From Rhizobiales bacterium Y(2018) (GTDB taxonomy: Bacteria; Pseudomonadota; Alphaproteobacteria; Rhizobiales; Aestuariivirgaceae), in NCBI GenBank assembly GCA_005502925.1, contig SCPD01000003.1:186001-250000 (forward strand): a DNA stretch of 64,000 nt. Reading direction: 5' to 3'. A program made the translations under genes and the position numbers. Numbering within the stretch: position 1 is the first letter of the stretch; every line of letters begins with the position of its first letter. The notes beneath the pieces are model-generated. The model saw nothing but the letters and a program-made list of their open reading frames with translations, made no database searches and was not told the DNA's origin. Below, one piece after another: positions 8,942 to 17,938 of the stretch.

Positions 8942-9718
8942 ATGTTCCGCCCGGCAATCTTGGCACTAGCACTTCTGGCTCCCATCCTGATCGGATGTGG
9001 CGGTCCCCGGTTGGGCGATACGCCGCGCAGCTCCGCGGGCTTTACCGAAGGCACCGGCAAGGCGCCGGCCAAGCTCGAAGGCGCGGCGGCCACCAGCGCG
9101 CAGGCGGTGTTTTCGGGGTCCGTCGCCACGGCGGCGGGCAAGAATGTCGTGCCGCCGCCCGAGGACTATAAGATCTCGCCACTGGACGTCATCGAAATCT
9201 CGGTCTTCCAGGTCGACGAGTTGACCCGCACCGCCCAGGTCAACACCAGCGGCCAGATATCGCTGCCGCTCATCGGGGCGGTGACCGCCGGCGGCAAGAC
9301 GACGGGCGAGCTCGAAGCGACGATCGCGAAGAAGCTCGGCGAAAAATATCTGCAGTCGCCCCAGGTCACGGTCTTCGTCAAGGAATATACCAGTCAGCGC
9401 ATCACCGTGGATGGCGCGGTCAGGAAGCCCGGCATCTTCGCGACGACGGGACGGCTCTCGCTGCTCCAGGCCGTGGCCCTCGCCGAGGGCCTGAACGAAG
9501 TCGCGGACTCGAGCGGCGTGCTCGTCTTCCGCACCGTCAACAATCGACGCATGGCGGCGCGCTTCGATCTCGATGCCATTCGCAAGGGAGCTGCCGATGA
9601 TCCCTTCCTCATGGCCGGCGACGTCGTGATGGTCGATGAATCGCGCGCGCGGACAACCCTGCGGGACGTCAAATCCGCGCTCTCGATTCCCGGGTTGTTC
9701 ACATTGCTGGCCCTGTGA
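8942..9718 (+). CDS. Polysaccharide export outer-membrane lipoprotein (Wza/OPX type)
   Basis: A 258-residue protein. It has a lipoprotein signal peptide with lipobox LIGC and acylated Cys19, then a low-complexity Ala/Gly linker. The Poly_export domain begins at EDYKISPLDVIEISVFQ near residue 78, followed by an SLBB-like domain (QRITVDGAVRKPGIF). It is shorter than E. coli Wza (about 379 residues), as are many rhizobial OPX proteins, and has one SLBB-like repeat. It forms the periplasmic and outer-membrane part of the export channel and partners with the Wzc-like kinase whose start codon overlaps its stop. Confidence 0.92.
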   Translation: MFRPAILALALLAPILIGCGGPRLGDTPRSSAGFTEGTGKAPAKLEGAAATSAQAVFSGSVATAAGKNVVPPPEDYKISPLDVIEISVFQVDELTRTAQVNTSGQISLPLIGAVTAGGKTTGELEATIAKKLGEKYLQSPQVTVFVKEYTSQRITVDGAVRKPGIFATTGRLSLLQAVALAEGLNEVADSSGVLVFRTVNNRRMAARFDLDAIRKGAADDPFLMAGDVVMVDESRARTTLRDVKSALSIPGLFTLLAL

Positions 9719-12042
9719 CGGCATCGGACCTCCAAATGTTTCCTCGCGACACAAATATTCCCGCCGACCCCTCCAAGGACGGTAACCTGCCCACCACCGT
9801 CCATACCGGCCGGGCCGTCGGCTATCCGCGGCCCTATGGCTATCCGGACGCGACCGCCGATGTATTCGACAATGACGCCTTCGACATCCGCAAATATCTA
9901 CGCATCCTCTACAAGCGCCGATGGCTCATTCTCGGCTTCATGGGAGTGTCCGCCCTGCTGGGCATCATTGCCAGCTATCTGATGACCCCGATCTATCAGG
10001 CGACCGCTACACTGCAGATAGACCGCGAGACCGCTTCAGTGGTGCAAGTCGAGGGCCTGCAGACCACCGAGAATATCGGAGATCCGCAATTCTATCAGAC
10101 GCAATATGAACTCCTGCAGAGCCGAACCTTGGCGGAGAAGGCGGTTTCAAGCCTGGGCCTCGCCGACGATCAGGCGTTTCTCGTCAAGCCCCGGCAATCG
10201 CCCTTGATGTGGGTTCGCGGCCTTGTCGGCTCCCTTCTCGCCCCTCCCAGCAAGGAAGACCCGGATGAGTCGGCGAGCGACAGCATCGCCGACAAGAAAC
10301 AGAAGGTCGCGGTGGGAATCCTGCGAATGGGGCTCACGGTGATCCCCATCCGCAATTCGAGGCTCGTGCGCGTCACCTACAGCCATCCCGATCCGGGCGT
10401 CACCGAACGGGTGGCGAATGGCGTCGCCGAGGCCTTCATCGCGGAAAATCTCGATCGCAAATACGATGCGTCTTCCTATGCCCGGAAATTCCTCGAAGAG
10501 CGGCTGCAACAGCTGAAGATCAAGCTCGAGGAGTCGGAGGCGCAACTCGTCGCCTATGCGATGAAGGAAGGCATCATCAATCTGGACGACCGGCAGAGCC
10601 TCAAGGGCAGCGATCTCGCCGCCATCAACACCAAGCTACTCGAGGTCCGCAACGAACGGATTCGCCTCGAAGGACTTTGGAAGCAGGCGCAGACTTCCAA
10701 GGGCTTCGGCCTCGTGCAGATCATGGACAACCCGACGATACAGGAAAACCGGAAGCTCAGGGCGCAGCTCGCTGCCGACTATCAACAGAAGCTCGGTCTC
10801 TACAAGCCGGCCTTTCCGGCGATGATCCGCCTGAAGGCGCAGATTCGGGAGCTCGACGCCCAGGCCGAGGAAGCGATCGACGCGATCAAACTGTCCATCA
10901 AAGCCCAGTATGACGCGGCCAAGAACGAAGAAGCCATGCTGTCGCAGCAGGTGGACTCGACGAAATCGGCTGTGCTCGACCAGCGCAGCCGGAGCATCCA
11001 GTACAATATTCTCCAGCGCGAGGTCGACACCAACAGATCGCTCTATGATGGGCTCTTGCAGCGCTACAAGGAGATCGGCGTCGCCGGCGGCGTCGGCACC
11101 AACAATGTCTCCGTCGTCGATCGGGCCGAGCGTCCCGGCGCTCCGTCCTCCCCGCGGCTTCTGCTCAATGTTATGGCGTGCCTCTTGGCGGGAACGGTTC
11201 TGGGCATCGCGGGCGCCTTCGGCCTCGAATATATCGACGATACGTTCAAGTCCCCGGAAGACGTGGAGAGCGGCCTCGCAATGACGGTAATCGGGATCAT
11301 CCCGAAGCCGGAGCACGGCTTCTCGATCGCGGATGCCCTGGTCGACTCGCATTCGGCGATTTCGGAAGCCTATCGGTCACTGCGCACCGCACTGCAATTC
11401 TCGACCGCCGAAGGGGTGCCTAAGACGCTGCTCGTCACCAGCTCCCGTCCCTCCGAAGGCAAGACAACCACGGCGGCGAGCCTGGCCACCGCCTTCACCC
11501 AGATCGGCATGAAAGTCCTGATCATCGATGCGGATCTGCGCAATCCGTCCCTGCACAAGGTGCTCAAACGCCCCAATGAGATCGGCTTGAGCAACTACCT
11601 GGCCGGGGCCAAGCTGCCGCAGGACGTGGCCCAGGAGACGACCATCAACAATCTGACCTTTATTTCTTCGGGCCCATTGCCTCCCAATCCGGCCGAGCTT
11701 CTGGCCGGGGCGCGACTCGTATCGCTCTTGAGTCTCGCCGCCGAGACGTTCGACCTAGTGCTGGTCGATGGTCCGCCCATCATGGGCCTCGCTGATGCCC
11801 CCCTGCTCGCCAGCAACGTATCCGGGACTCTTCTCGTCATCGCGGCAAACGAAACCCGGCGTGAGGCGGCAAAACTGGCGGTGCGGCGGCTGAATTTCGC
11901 GCGGGCGCCGATCGTCGGCGCCCTGTTGAGCAAATTCGACACGCGGCAGGTCGGCTACGGCTACAGCTATGGCGGCTATGAGTATCACAGTTACGGCGAG
12001 CGAAACGCGCCACGGCTCGCCGCCACCGATGCCGGGGAGTAA
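9715..12042 (+). CDS. Polysaccharide co-polymerase with tyrosine autokinase domain (Wzc type)
   Basis: A 775-residue inner-membrane protein. Residues 50-90 carry the Wzz domain start and first membrane helix, and a long periplasmic coiled-coil region runs to about 460. The second membrane helix is near 483-505. A BY-kinase domain follows, with Walker A (SEGKTTT, Lys583), Walker A' (IIDADLR, about 603-609) and Walker B (VDGPP, about 684-688). The tail has a tyrosine cluster with seven Tyr between 748 and 760, the autophosphorylation site. It regulates chain length and export together with the OPX lipoprotein and is probably dephosphorylated by the PHP phosphatase. The GTG start at 9715 overlaps the previous stop. 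An ATG at 9736 is an alternative. Confidence 0.93.
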   Translation: MTASDLQMFPRDTNIPADPSKDGNLPTTVHTGRAVGYPRPYGYPDATADVFDNDAFDIRKYLRILYKRRWLILGFMGVSALLGIIASYLMTPIYQATATLQIDRETASVVQVEGLQTTENIGDPQFYQTQYELLQSRTLAEKAVSSLGLADDQAFLVKPRQSPLMWVRGLVGSLLAPPSKEDPDESASDSIADKKQKVAVGILRMGLTVIPIRNSRLVRVTYSHPDPGVTERVANGVAEAFIAENLDRKYDASSYARKFLEERLQQLKIKLEESEAQLVAYAMKEGIINLDDRQSLKGSDLAAINTKLLEVRNERIRLEGLWKQAQTSKGFGLVQIMDNPTIQENRKLRAQLAADYQQKLGLYKPAFPAMIRLKAQIRELDAQAEEAIDAIKLSIKAQYDAAKNEEAMLSQQVDSTKSAVLDQRSRSIQYNILQREVDTNRSLYDGLLQRYKEIGVAGGVGTNNVSVVDRAERPGAPSSPRLLLNVMACLLAGTVLGIAGAFGLEYIDDTFKSPEDVESGLAMTVIGIIPKPEHGFSIADALVDSHSAISEAYRSLRTALQFSTAEGVPKTLLVTSSRPSEGKTTTAASLATAFTQIGMKVLIIDADLRNPSLHKVLKRPNEIGLSNYLAGAKLPQDVAQETTINNLTFISSGPLPPNPAELLAGARLVSLLSLAAETFDLVLVDGPPIMGLADAPLLASNVSGTLLVIAANETRREAAKLAVRRLNFARAPIVGALLSKFDTRQVGYGYSYGGYEYHSYGERNAPRLAATDAGE

Positions 12043-12047
12043 CGCTC

Positions 12048-12689
12048 TTGCCCCAGCGCCCGGCCATCGAGATCGCGCTTGATCTGAAGGAGATGCCTTC
12101 GCTCGTCAAAACCGTGCGCAAAAGACCGCTGCCGCCCGATGTGACACCGGTCATTCGCGTGGCTGCCGGTTCAGCCGAGCTGACCCAGGAATTCGCACAG
12201 AAATATAGCCGCTCCGACAACCATATTCGCGAAGCCTGCATATTCTTCCTGCAGCAGGCGGTCCTCCATTCAGGAGCCGACAATTTCCGCACCCTCGGAG
12301 TCAATCCCGGGGCGGCTCACGACCAGATCCACGCGCATCGGCGCTGGCTTCTGATGTGGCTTCATCCCGATCGCAACCAGAACCGCTGGGAAAGCGCCCT
12401 GTTCGACAGGGTCCAGGCGGCCGCCAAAGCGCTCGCCGGCGGTGCGCCTCCTGTCGTCAGGCCGACCAGGCGACTGACAAAAAGGCAGCCCAAAGGCAGG
12501 AAGCAGTTGCAATCTGCCAAGCGGCCGCGGTCCCGCCAGCCCAAGACTGCCAAGATCAAGCCCCTGGTCCTGCTGATCGTCGTCGTGGGCGCCATTCTGG
12601 TCAGCGTCGCGACCATCGCCAATGTCTTCGGTGCTGGGCTGGAGTACATGCGCGAAACGGGCCACGCTACGATCGGATGGCTCCCCTAA
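12048..12689 (+). CDS. J-domain-like membrane protein in exopolysaccharide operon
   Basis: A 213-residue protein starting at a TTG 5 bases after the kinase gene. Residues 78-130 resemble a J domain: a helix (HAHRRWLLMWL), the HPD tripeptide at 106-108 that contacts Hsp70, then a helix (ALFDRVQAAAKAL). A basic Lys/Arg-rich linker leads to a single membrane helix near 175-197 (LVLLIVVVGAILVS). With a C-terminal anchor, the J-like part would face the cytoplasm. A role in recruiting DnaK to the polysaccharide machine is inference. The similarity may also be structural only. The tight spacing before and after argues that it works with the export genes. Confidence 0.6.
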   Translation: MPQRPAIEIALDLKEMPSLVKTVRKRPLPPDVTPVIRVAAGSAELTQEFAQKYSRSDNHIREACIFFLQQAVLHSGADNFRTLGVNPGAAHDQIHAHRRWLLMWLHPDRNQNRWESALFDRVQAAAKALAGGAPPVVRPTRRLTKRQPKGRKQLQSAKRPRSRQPKTAKIKPLVLLIVVVGAILVSVATIANVFGAGLEYMRETGHATIGWLP

Positions 12690-12690
12690 C

Positions 12691-13887
12691 ATGCCCAAGG
12701 TGCCATATCTCATAAGTGCCGCCATTGCGCTTCCGCTGATCGTCGTTGCCGGGGTGATCGTCGGCTTCGATGCCTCGAACATCGACATCGCACGCCCGCC
12801 ATCGCTCGAAAAAAAAGTCACGGATACCGCATCGTCCGGCAGTTCCGACGATACGCAGGCCCTGCAGGCGAGCTTGCGGGCCGATCCGCTCGACCGCTAC
12901 GCCCTCTACCTGCTGAGCCGGACCACCGCAGGCGATGTCGATCGGAGCAGCCTTCTGCGCCTGGCGGCGGAACGCTCGCGCAGGGACGCCGAGATACAAG
13001 CCGCAAGCATCGGAGCGCTGCTCAAAGAGAACAATTATCCGGAAGCGATCGAGCGCCTTGACGGGTTGGTGCGCTCCACACCGCCAATCCGCTACAAGCT
13101 CTATGATGCAATCGCGATTTTCGCCCAGAGCACGGCCAGTCGAGCGCCCCTGATCGCCCTTCTGGCCAAGAATCCGCCTTGGCGAGTGGACTTCCTCTCC
13201 TATCTTCCCCGCACCTCCACCGACATACAAACCATCTCGCTGCTCGTTGCCGAACTGCGCACCGCGAAATCTCCGCCGATGTCGAGTGAGCTCGCCCCCA
13301 TCGTCGCCAAGCTCATTGCCGACGGCGCCGTGGAGCAGGCCTATTCACTCTGGCTCACATCATTGAATGAAGACCAATTGGCGCGGGCCGGAAATATCTA
13401 CAACGGCAATTTTGAAGCGCGACTAGCGCAATTGGGTCCGTTCGACTGGATCATCGTCCCGGCCAAAAATATAGTGACCCGGAGCGTGTCGACGACCTCC
13501 AATGACAGAGGCACGGTGCTGGAAATCGCCTTCGCCAACTCGCAGATCTCCTATCGCAATGTTTATCAGCGCTTGATGCTGCCCCCCGGCAAATTCACCC
13601 TGACCGGACAATACTGGGCCAACAGGCTCGAAAATGATCGCGGGCTCGCCTGGAGAATTGTCTGCGAGACAAAGTCCCAACTGGTTCTGGGCGAAGGCCC
13701 TCCGATGAAAGGCACGCGCGACTGGGGGCCCTTCGACTTCACATTCACTGTTCCCGACCAGGACTGCACGTCGCAGCTTCTGCGGCTTGAACTGAATGTA
13801 CGCGCCAAACTCGATCTCAAGGTCAGCGGTATGCTCAGATTCGACAATCTGAGAATAAAACGTGCTGACGGTGGCGACGGGCTCTGA
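12691..13887 (+). CDS. Membrane-anchored protein with TPR-like middle and jelly-roll-like C-terminus
   Basis: A 398-residue protein I do not recognise by name. Residues 6-26 form a signal anchor (LISAAIALPLIVVAGVIVGF). The middle, about 45-230, is helix-rich with alternating DPLDRYALYLLSRTT-like and NNYPEAIERLDGLV-like units, as in TPR or Sel1-type solenoids. Residues 245-395 are beta-rich with conserved aromatic residues (NFEARLAQLGPFDWII, GQYWANRLEN, FDNLRIKR), like a carbohydrate-binding jelly roll. The ATG at 12691 sits one base after the J-like gene stop, so the two are probably translationally coupled. As the last gene of the operon it may be a periplasmic scaffold or polymer-binding factor. 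That is inference from context. Confidence 0.6.
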   Translation: MPKVPYLISAAIALPLIVVAGVIVGFDASNIDIARPPSLEKKVTDTASSGSSDDTQALQASLRADPLDRYALYLLSRTTAGDVDRSSLLRLAAERSRRDAEIQAASIGALLKENNYPEAIERLDGLVRSTPPIRYKLYDAIAIFAQSTASRAPLIALLAKNPPWRVDFLSYLPRTSTDIQTISLLVAELRTAKSPPMSSELAPIVAKLIADGAVEQAYSLWLTSLNEDQLARAGNIYNGNFEARLAQLGPFDWIIVPAKNIVTRSVSTTSNDRGTVLEIAFANSQISYRNVYQRLMLPPGKFTLTGQYWANRLENDRGLAWRIVCETKSQLVLGEGPPMKGTRDWGPFDFTFTVPDQDCTSQLLRLELNVRAKLDLKVSGMLRFDNLRIKRADGGDGL

Positions 13888-13890
13888 GCT

Positions 13891-14880
13891 TTACGAGACC
13901 GCGACGACGGCCCGTCCGCGCACCTCGCCTTTGAGGATTGCCGGACCCAGCTCCGCAAGATCCTCAAGCCGCACGGACCTGATCATGGCGGCGAGCTTGT
14001 CGCGCGGCAGGTCAGTCGCGATGCGCCGCCATGCGGCCTCGCGGCGCGCGAAGGGCTGCATGACGGAATCGATCCCCAGAAGATTGACGCCCCGCAGCAG
14101 GAAAGGGATGACGGTAGCCGGAAGCTGCACGCCGCCGGCGAGCCCTACCGCCGCAACCGAGGCGCCATATTTCATCTGACCGAGCAGGCGCGCCAGCATG
14201 GCGCCGCCGACATTATCTATGGCGCCGGCCCAGCTCTCGCTTTCAAGCGGGCGTTTCGAGATTTCGGCGAGATCGGCTCGCGGCACGATGCGGCCGGCGC
14301 CGAGCTCCTTCAGATAGGCCTCGCTTCCCGGCCGGCCGGTGACAGCCGCCACCTCATAACCGCGTGAGGCGAGAAGCGCCGTTGCGACCGAGCCGACACC
14401 CCCAGTTGCGCCGGTGATGAGCACCGGACCACGATCCGGCGACAGTCCATGTTCTTCGAGCGCCATGACCGCCAGCATCGCGGCAAGCCCCGCGGTGCCG
14501 ACGCCCATCGCCTCGCGCGCCGTCAGCCCTCCGGGCAGCGGCACCAGCCAGTCGGCCTTGACTTTGGCCTTCTCGGCATAACCGCCCCACCAGACTTCGC
14601 CGACACGCCAGCCGGTGAGAATGACCTTGTCGCCAGGCCGGTAGCGCGCATTGGCTGAGCTTTCGACCGTTCCGGCGAAATCGACGCCCGGCACATGCGG
14701 ATAGGTGCGGACCAGACCGCCGCCGCCCGTCAGGCAGAGTCCGTCTTTGTAGTTCAGCGTCGAATAGTCGACATTCACGACGACATCGCCGGCGGGGAGC
14801 TGAACTTCCTGCAGCTCACGGATGCTCGATGTGACGGTGCCGTCGGCGCTCTTGTCGACGACCAATGCTCTGAAGCTCAT
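13891..14880 (-). CDS. acuI: Acrylyl-CoA reductase family protein (AcuI/YhdH-type MDR)
   Basis: A 329-residue zinc-free medium-chain reductase. Recognisable blocks are YSTLNYKDGL, YPHVPGVDFAGTV, ILTGWRVGE, then the NADPH-binding ITGATGGVGSVA and the GRPGSEAYLKELGA specificity segment. AcuI reduces acryloyl-CoA to propionyl-CoA with NADPH. YhdH homologues act on related alpha,beta-unsaturated compounds. It ends the nine-gene reverse operon, 31 bases after the ABC ATPase, so it probably handles an unsaturated CoA intermediate from the hydratase and ligase upstream. The frame stays open to 15123, but homology begins at the ATG at 14880. Membership in the AcuI/YhdH family is clear, whereas acryloyl-CoA as substrate is not proven. 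Confidence 0.82.
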   Translation of the reverse strand: MSFRALVVDKSADGTVTSSIRELQEVQLPAGDVVVNVDYSTLNYKDGLCLTGGGGLVRTYPHVPGVDFAGTVESSANARYRPGDKVILTGWRVGEVWWGGYAEKAKVKADWLVPLPGGLTAREAMGVGTAGLAAMLAVMALEEHGLSPDRGPVLITGATGGVGSVATALLASRGYEVAAVTGRPGSEAYLKELGAGRIVPRADLAEISKRPLESESWAGAIDNVGGAMLARLLGQMKYGASVAAVGLAGGVQLPATVIPFLLRGVNLLGIDSVMQPFARREAAWRRIATDLPRDKLAAMIRSVRLEDLAELGPAILKGEVRGRAVVAVS

Positions 14881-14911
14881 GATGGAATACTCTTGGTTGT
14901 TGTTCGGGATT

Positions 14912-15973
14912 TCAGGCGCCGGCCAGGACAACTGTATCGGCGATGGGCAGGCCGAGGCGGATGCGATGCCCGGGCTCAGGCAGGTTCTGACGCCCCGGCT
15001 GGCGCAAGGACAGGACGGCGCCATCGGCGAGCTCGACCTGCACCAGGACGGAGTCGCCCTGGAACAACGCGCTCCGCAACGACCCTTCGATGAGATTCTG
15101 TCCGGCCGGCAGCTGGCCGTCACGCAGCAGTTCGAGCTTCTCGGGTCGGATCACCAGATGCGGAGCGGTGCCGATCGCCTCCGGCGCGCAACCCGGATTG
15201 ATCGGCGCGCCGTTCAACATCAATCGGCCGGCCTCGCGATGCAGCGGCAGGATGGTCGAGTCGCCGATGAAGTCGGCGACAAACAGACTCTTCGGCTTCT
15301 CATAGAGAGCTGCCGGGGCATCCACCTGCGCGATGCGCCCTTCATTGATCACGGCAATGCGGTCCGACATGGTCAACGCCTCGCGCTGATCATGCGTCAC
15401 ATAGATCGTCGTGATGCCGAGACGGTCATGCAGGTCGCGGATCTCGATCTGCATGTGCTCACGCAGCTTCTTGTCGAGGGCGGATAGCGGCTCATCCATC
15501 AGAAGAATGCGCGGGTCGAAGGACACGGCGCGGGCGAGCGCGATCCGCTGCTTCTGCCCGCCCGAAAGCTGGCTCGGATAACGCTCGCTCAATGCCTCGA
15601 GCTGGACGATCTTCAGCGCCGCTTTGACCTTGTCCGAGATCTCCGCCTTCGAATAGGAGCGGCGCTTCAACGGGTAAGCGACATTCTCGCCGACCGTCAT
15701 ATGCGGGAAAAGTGCGTAGTTCTGGAACACCATGCCGAGATCGCGCCGATGCGGCGGCACACGCGTCATGTCCTTGTCGCCGATGAGAACCTGGCCGGCT
15801 GACGGGCGGATGAAACCCGCGATCACCATCAGCAAGGTGGTCTTGCCCGAGCCCGACGGCCCGAGCAACGTCATGAACTCGCCGCTGCGGACATCGAGAT
15901 CGACGCCGTCGAGCACGGTCAGCGCGCCATGCGCCTTGGTGAGGGAGCGTATGCTGATCGGGAGCGAGGTCAT
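14912..15973 (-). CDS. ABC transporter ATP-binding protein, spermidine/putrescine class (PotA-like)
   Basis: A 353-residue ATPase. It has Walker A (GPSGSGKTT), the Q-loop (FQNYALFPH), the ABC signature (LSGGQKQR), Walker B (LLMDEPLSALD) and the switch His (VTHDQ). A C-terminal TOBE-type domain is seen around residues 240-350. Its ATG overlaps the stop of the amidohydrolase gene by four bases (ATGA), which indicates translational coupling. The permeases and binding protein of the same operon are of the PotB, PotC and PotD classes, so it powers import of a polyamine-like or other small cationic or acidic solute. The specific substrate cannot be read from the ATPase. Confidence 0.92.
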   Translation of the reverse strand: MTSLPISIRSLTKAHGALTVLDGVDLDVRSGEFMTLLGPSGSGKTTLLMVIAGFIRPSAGQVLIGDKDMTRVPPHRRDLGMVFQNYALFPHMTVGENVAYPLKRRSYSKAEISDKVKAALKIVQLEALSERYPSQLSGGQKQRIALARAVSFDPRILLMDEPLSALDKKLREHMQIEIRDLHDRLGITTIYVTHDQREALTMSDRIAVINEGRIAQVDAPAALYEKPKSLFVADFIGDSTILPLHREAGRLMLNGAPINPGCAPEAIGTAPHLVIRPEKLELLRDGQLPAGQNLIEGSLRSALFQGDSVLVQVELADGAVLSLRQPGRQNLPEPGHRIRLGLPIADTVVLAGA

Positions 15974-17097
15974 GCCGTCTCCGTTTTCGCGAACCACTGG
16001 GGCGTCAGCGGATGACGCTTCACCAGGGCCGCGACAATGGTTTTGGCCAGCGGGCCGTCCTCGGGATAAAACGCCAGGGGATCCTTGATATCGAGCGCGC
16101 GGCCGATCAGGCCGGCGGCAATGGCGTAAGCGCAGAAGGCGGCATGGGCCGGGTTGTAGCCGCCCTCCTGAATGGCGACGAGGCGCCCCTCACATAAGCG
16201 GTCGGCGGCATCACGCAGAAGCCCGGCCAAACGATGAAAGCCGCGCATGCTGACCAGCTGTCGGCCGTTGGGATCGAACTGCCCGGCATCCTGGCCATTG
16301 GCCACGATGATGAGGTCCGGCTTGAAGCGGTCGAGCGCCGGAAGGACGCAGGTCTCCATCAAGTGGATATAGGTGTCGTCGCCGCAGCCCATGGGAAGCG
16401 GCAGATTGATATTGTAGCCCTTCCCCGCCCCACGGCCAACCTCATCCACGCCGCCCGTCTGCGGATGCGACTCTCCCCAGGGGCCATGGTCCATATGGAT
16501 CGAGATCGTCAGCACATCGGCGCGATCATAGAAACCCTCCTGCGTGCCGTTGCCATGGTGGACATCCCAGTCGACCACGGCGATACGCCGGCAGCCGCGC
16601 GACAGAGCATCAAGCGCCGCCACGCCGACGGCATTCACAAAGCAATAGCCGTCGGCCACGGCTGGCGCGGCATGGTGGCCGGGCGGGCGCACCAGCGCGT
16701 AGCTGCACCGGGCTTTGCCGGCGAGCACATGGCGGGCTGCATCGACCGCGCAACCCGCCGCGATACGCACCGCCGCGAGGCCGCCTTTGGGCAAATAGGT
16801 CGTGCTCGTCGCCCAGGCGCCCTCCTTGTCCCAGTCCTTCACGGTCGCGAGATAGGGCGCTGTGTGAAAGAGCAGGATCTCGGCGTCGGTGGCCGGACGT
16901 CCCGGCTGCCAATCGATATCACCCGCCATCGGCCCGCGTTTCAGGATGGAGCGGATATTGGCGATGCGATCCGGCCCTTCCACCGAGGGCAGCTGATAGT
17001 CGAGCAAGGGAGACGGCACCTGATCGAACAGCCCGTCGGGCGTCCGTACAGCAAGCACGGCATCGTCGAAAAATACAGCGAGGCGTTCAGGCGTCAT
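15970..17097 (-). CDS. Histone deacetylase-fold amidohydrolase (acetylpolyamine amidohydrolase-like)
   Basis: A 375-residue arginase/deacetylase-fold enzyme with the catalytic set intact. RPPGHHA gives His141/His142, DWDVHHGNG gives zinc ligands Asp178 and His180, GQDAGQFDP gives Asp270, and EGGYN gives the transition-state Tyr314. Bacterial members such as AphA remove acetyl or other acyl groups from polyamines. Its place between a PotA-like ATPase and a PotC-like permease strongly suggests that the imported solute carries an N-acyl amide which this enzyme opens in the cytoplasm. The reaction class is well supported. The acyl group and amine are unknown. Spacing to the permease gene is 22 bases. 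Confidence 0.88.
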   Translation of the reverse strand: MTPERLAVFFDDAVLAVRTPDGLFDQVPSPLLDYQLPSVEGPDRIANIRSILKRGPMAGDIDWQPGRPATDAEILLFHTAPYLATVKDWDKEGAWATSTTYLPKGGLAAVRIAAGCAVDAARHVLAGKARCSYALVRPPGHHAAPAVADGYCFVNAVGVAALDALSRGCRRIAVVDWDVHHGNGTQEGFYDRADVLTISIHMDHGPWGESHPQTGGVDEVGRGAGKGYNINLPLPMGCGDDTYIHLMETCVLPALDRFKPDLIIVANGQDAGQFDPNGRQLVSMRGFHRLAGLLRDAADRLCEGRLVAIQEGGYNPAHAAFCAYAIAAGLIGRALDIKDPLAFYPEDGPLAKTIVAALVKRHPLTPQWFAKTETA

Positions 17098-17119
17098 CCC
17101 GGCACTCCATGTGTAAGGG

Positions 17120-17938
17120 TCATTGGTGCGACTTCCGATTGGCGAGCTGTACCACCAATACGATCGTCACCGAAACCAGCACCAGGCATGTCGACACAAC
17201 TGTGATCAGCGGATCGATTTCGTCGCGCAGCGAATTGAACATTACCCGCGTGATGGTCGAATTGTCGCCTCCGGAAATGAACAAGGCGACATTGACCTCA
17301 TCGAGCGAGGTCAGAAAGGATAGCAGCACGGCATTGAGAATGGCTGGGCGGATCTGCGGCAAGGTCACGGTCCAGAAGGCCAGCCAGCGCGGCGCGCCCA
17401 AGCTGCGCGCCACCCGCTCCTGGTTCATGTCATAGGTTTTGAGACCGGCCAGCACGGTGATCACCACCAAAGGGATCGCCAGCATGGCGTGGGCGAGAAC
17501 GAGCCCCAGCTTGGTATTGAGCAGTTCCAGGCGCGCATAGATGAAATAGAGGCCGATCGCCACCATGATGACCGGCACCATCATCGGCGACAGGAGAATG
17601 GCATGCACGCCGGACATCGCAGCGAGCCGCGATTCATGAATGGCATAGGCCGCCAGCGTGCCGAGCGGCGTGGCGACCAGGACCGTGAAGACCGCCACGA
17701 GGAGAGAGGTCTTGGTGGCCATCAGCCAGGTGGAGGACTGGAAGAAGGTCCGATACCAGTCGAGCGACCATCCGGTCGGCGGGAATGTCAGATATTTCGA
17801 ATCCGAAAAGGACATCGGGATCACGATCAGAGTGGGCGCGACCAGGATGATCATGACGAGGATGGCGATGGCATAGAGCCACAGGCGGCGGTAATGGGCC
17901 ACCTGATCCCAGGCCGGTGAGGCGAGCCAGCGGATCAT
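17120..17938 (-). CDS. ABC transporter permease, PotC-like
   Basis: A 272-residue permease with six predicted membrane helices. It has the EAA-type cytoplasmic loop (ERVARSLGAPRWLAFWTVTLPQIRP) that docks with the ATPase. The sequence LVAPTLIVIPMSFSDSKYLTFPP after the first helix is typical of spermidine/putrescine-class PotC subunits. The ATG at 17938 overlaps the stop of the PotB-like gene by four bases. It forms the heteromeric channel with the next gene product. An upstream in-frame start at 17980 lies inside the partner gene and is unlikely. Confidence 0.92.
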   Translation of the reverse strand: MIRWLASPAWDQVAHYRRLWLYAIAILVMIILVAPTLIVIPMSFSDSKYLTFPPTGWSLDWYRTFFQSSTWLMATKTSLLVAVFTVLVATPLGTLAAYAIHESRLAAMSGVHAILLSPMMVPVIMVAIGLYFIYARLELLNTKLGLVLAHAMLAIPLVVITVLAGLKTYDMNQERVARSLGAPRWLAFWTVTLPQIRPAILNAVLLSFLTSLDEVNVALFISGGDNSTITRVMFNSLRDEIDPLITVVSTCLVLVSVTIVLVVQLANRKSHQ

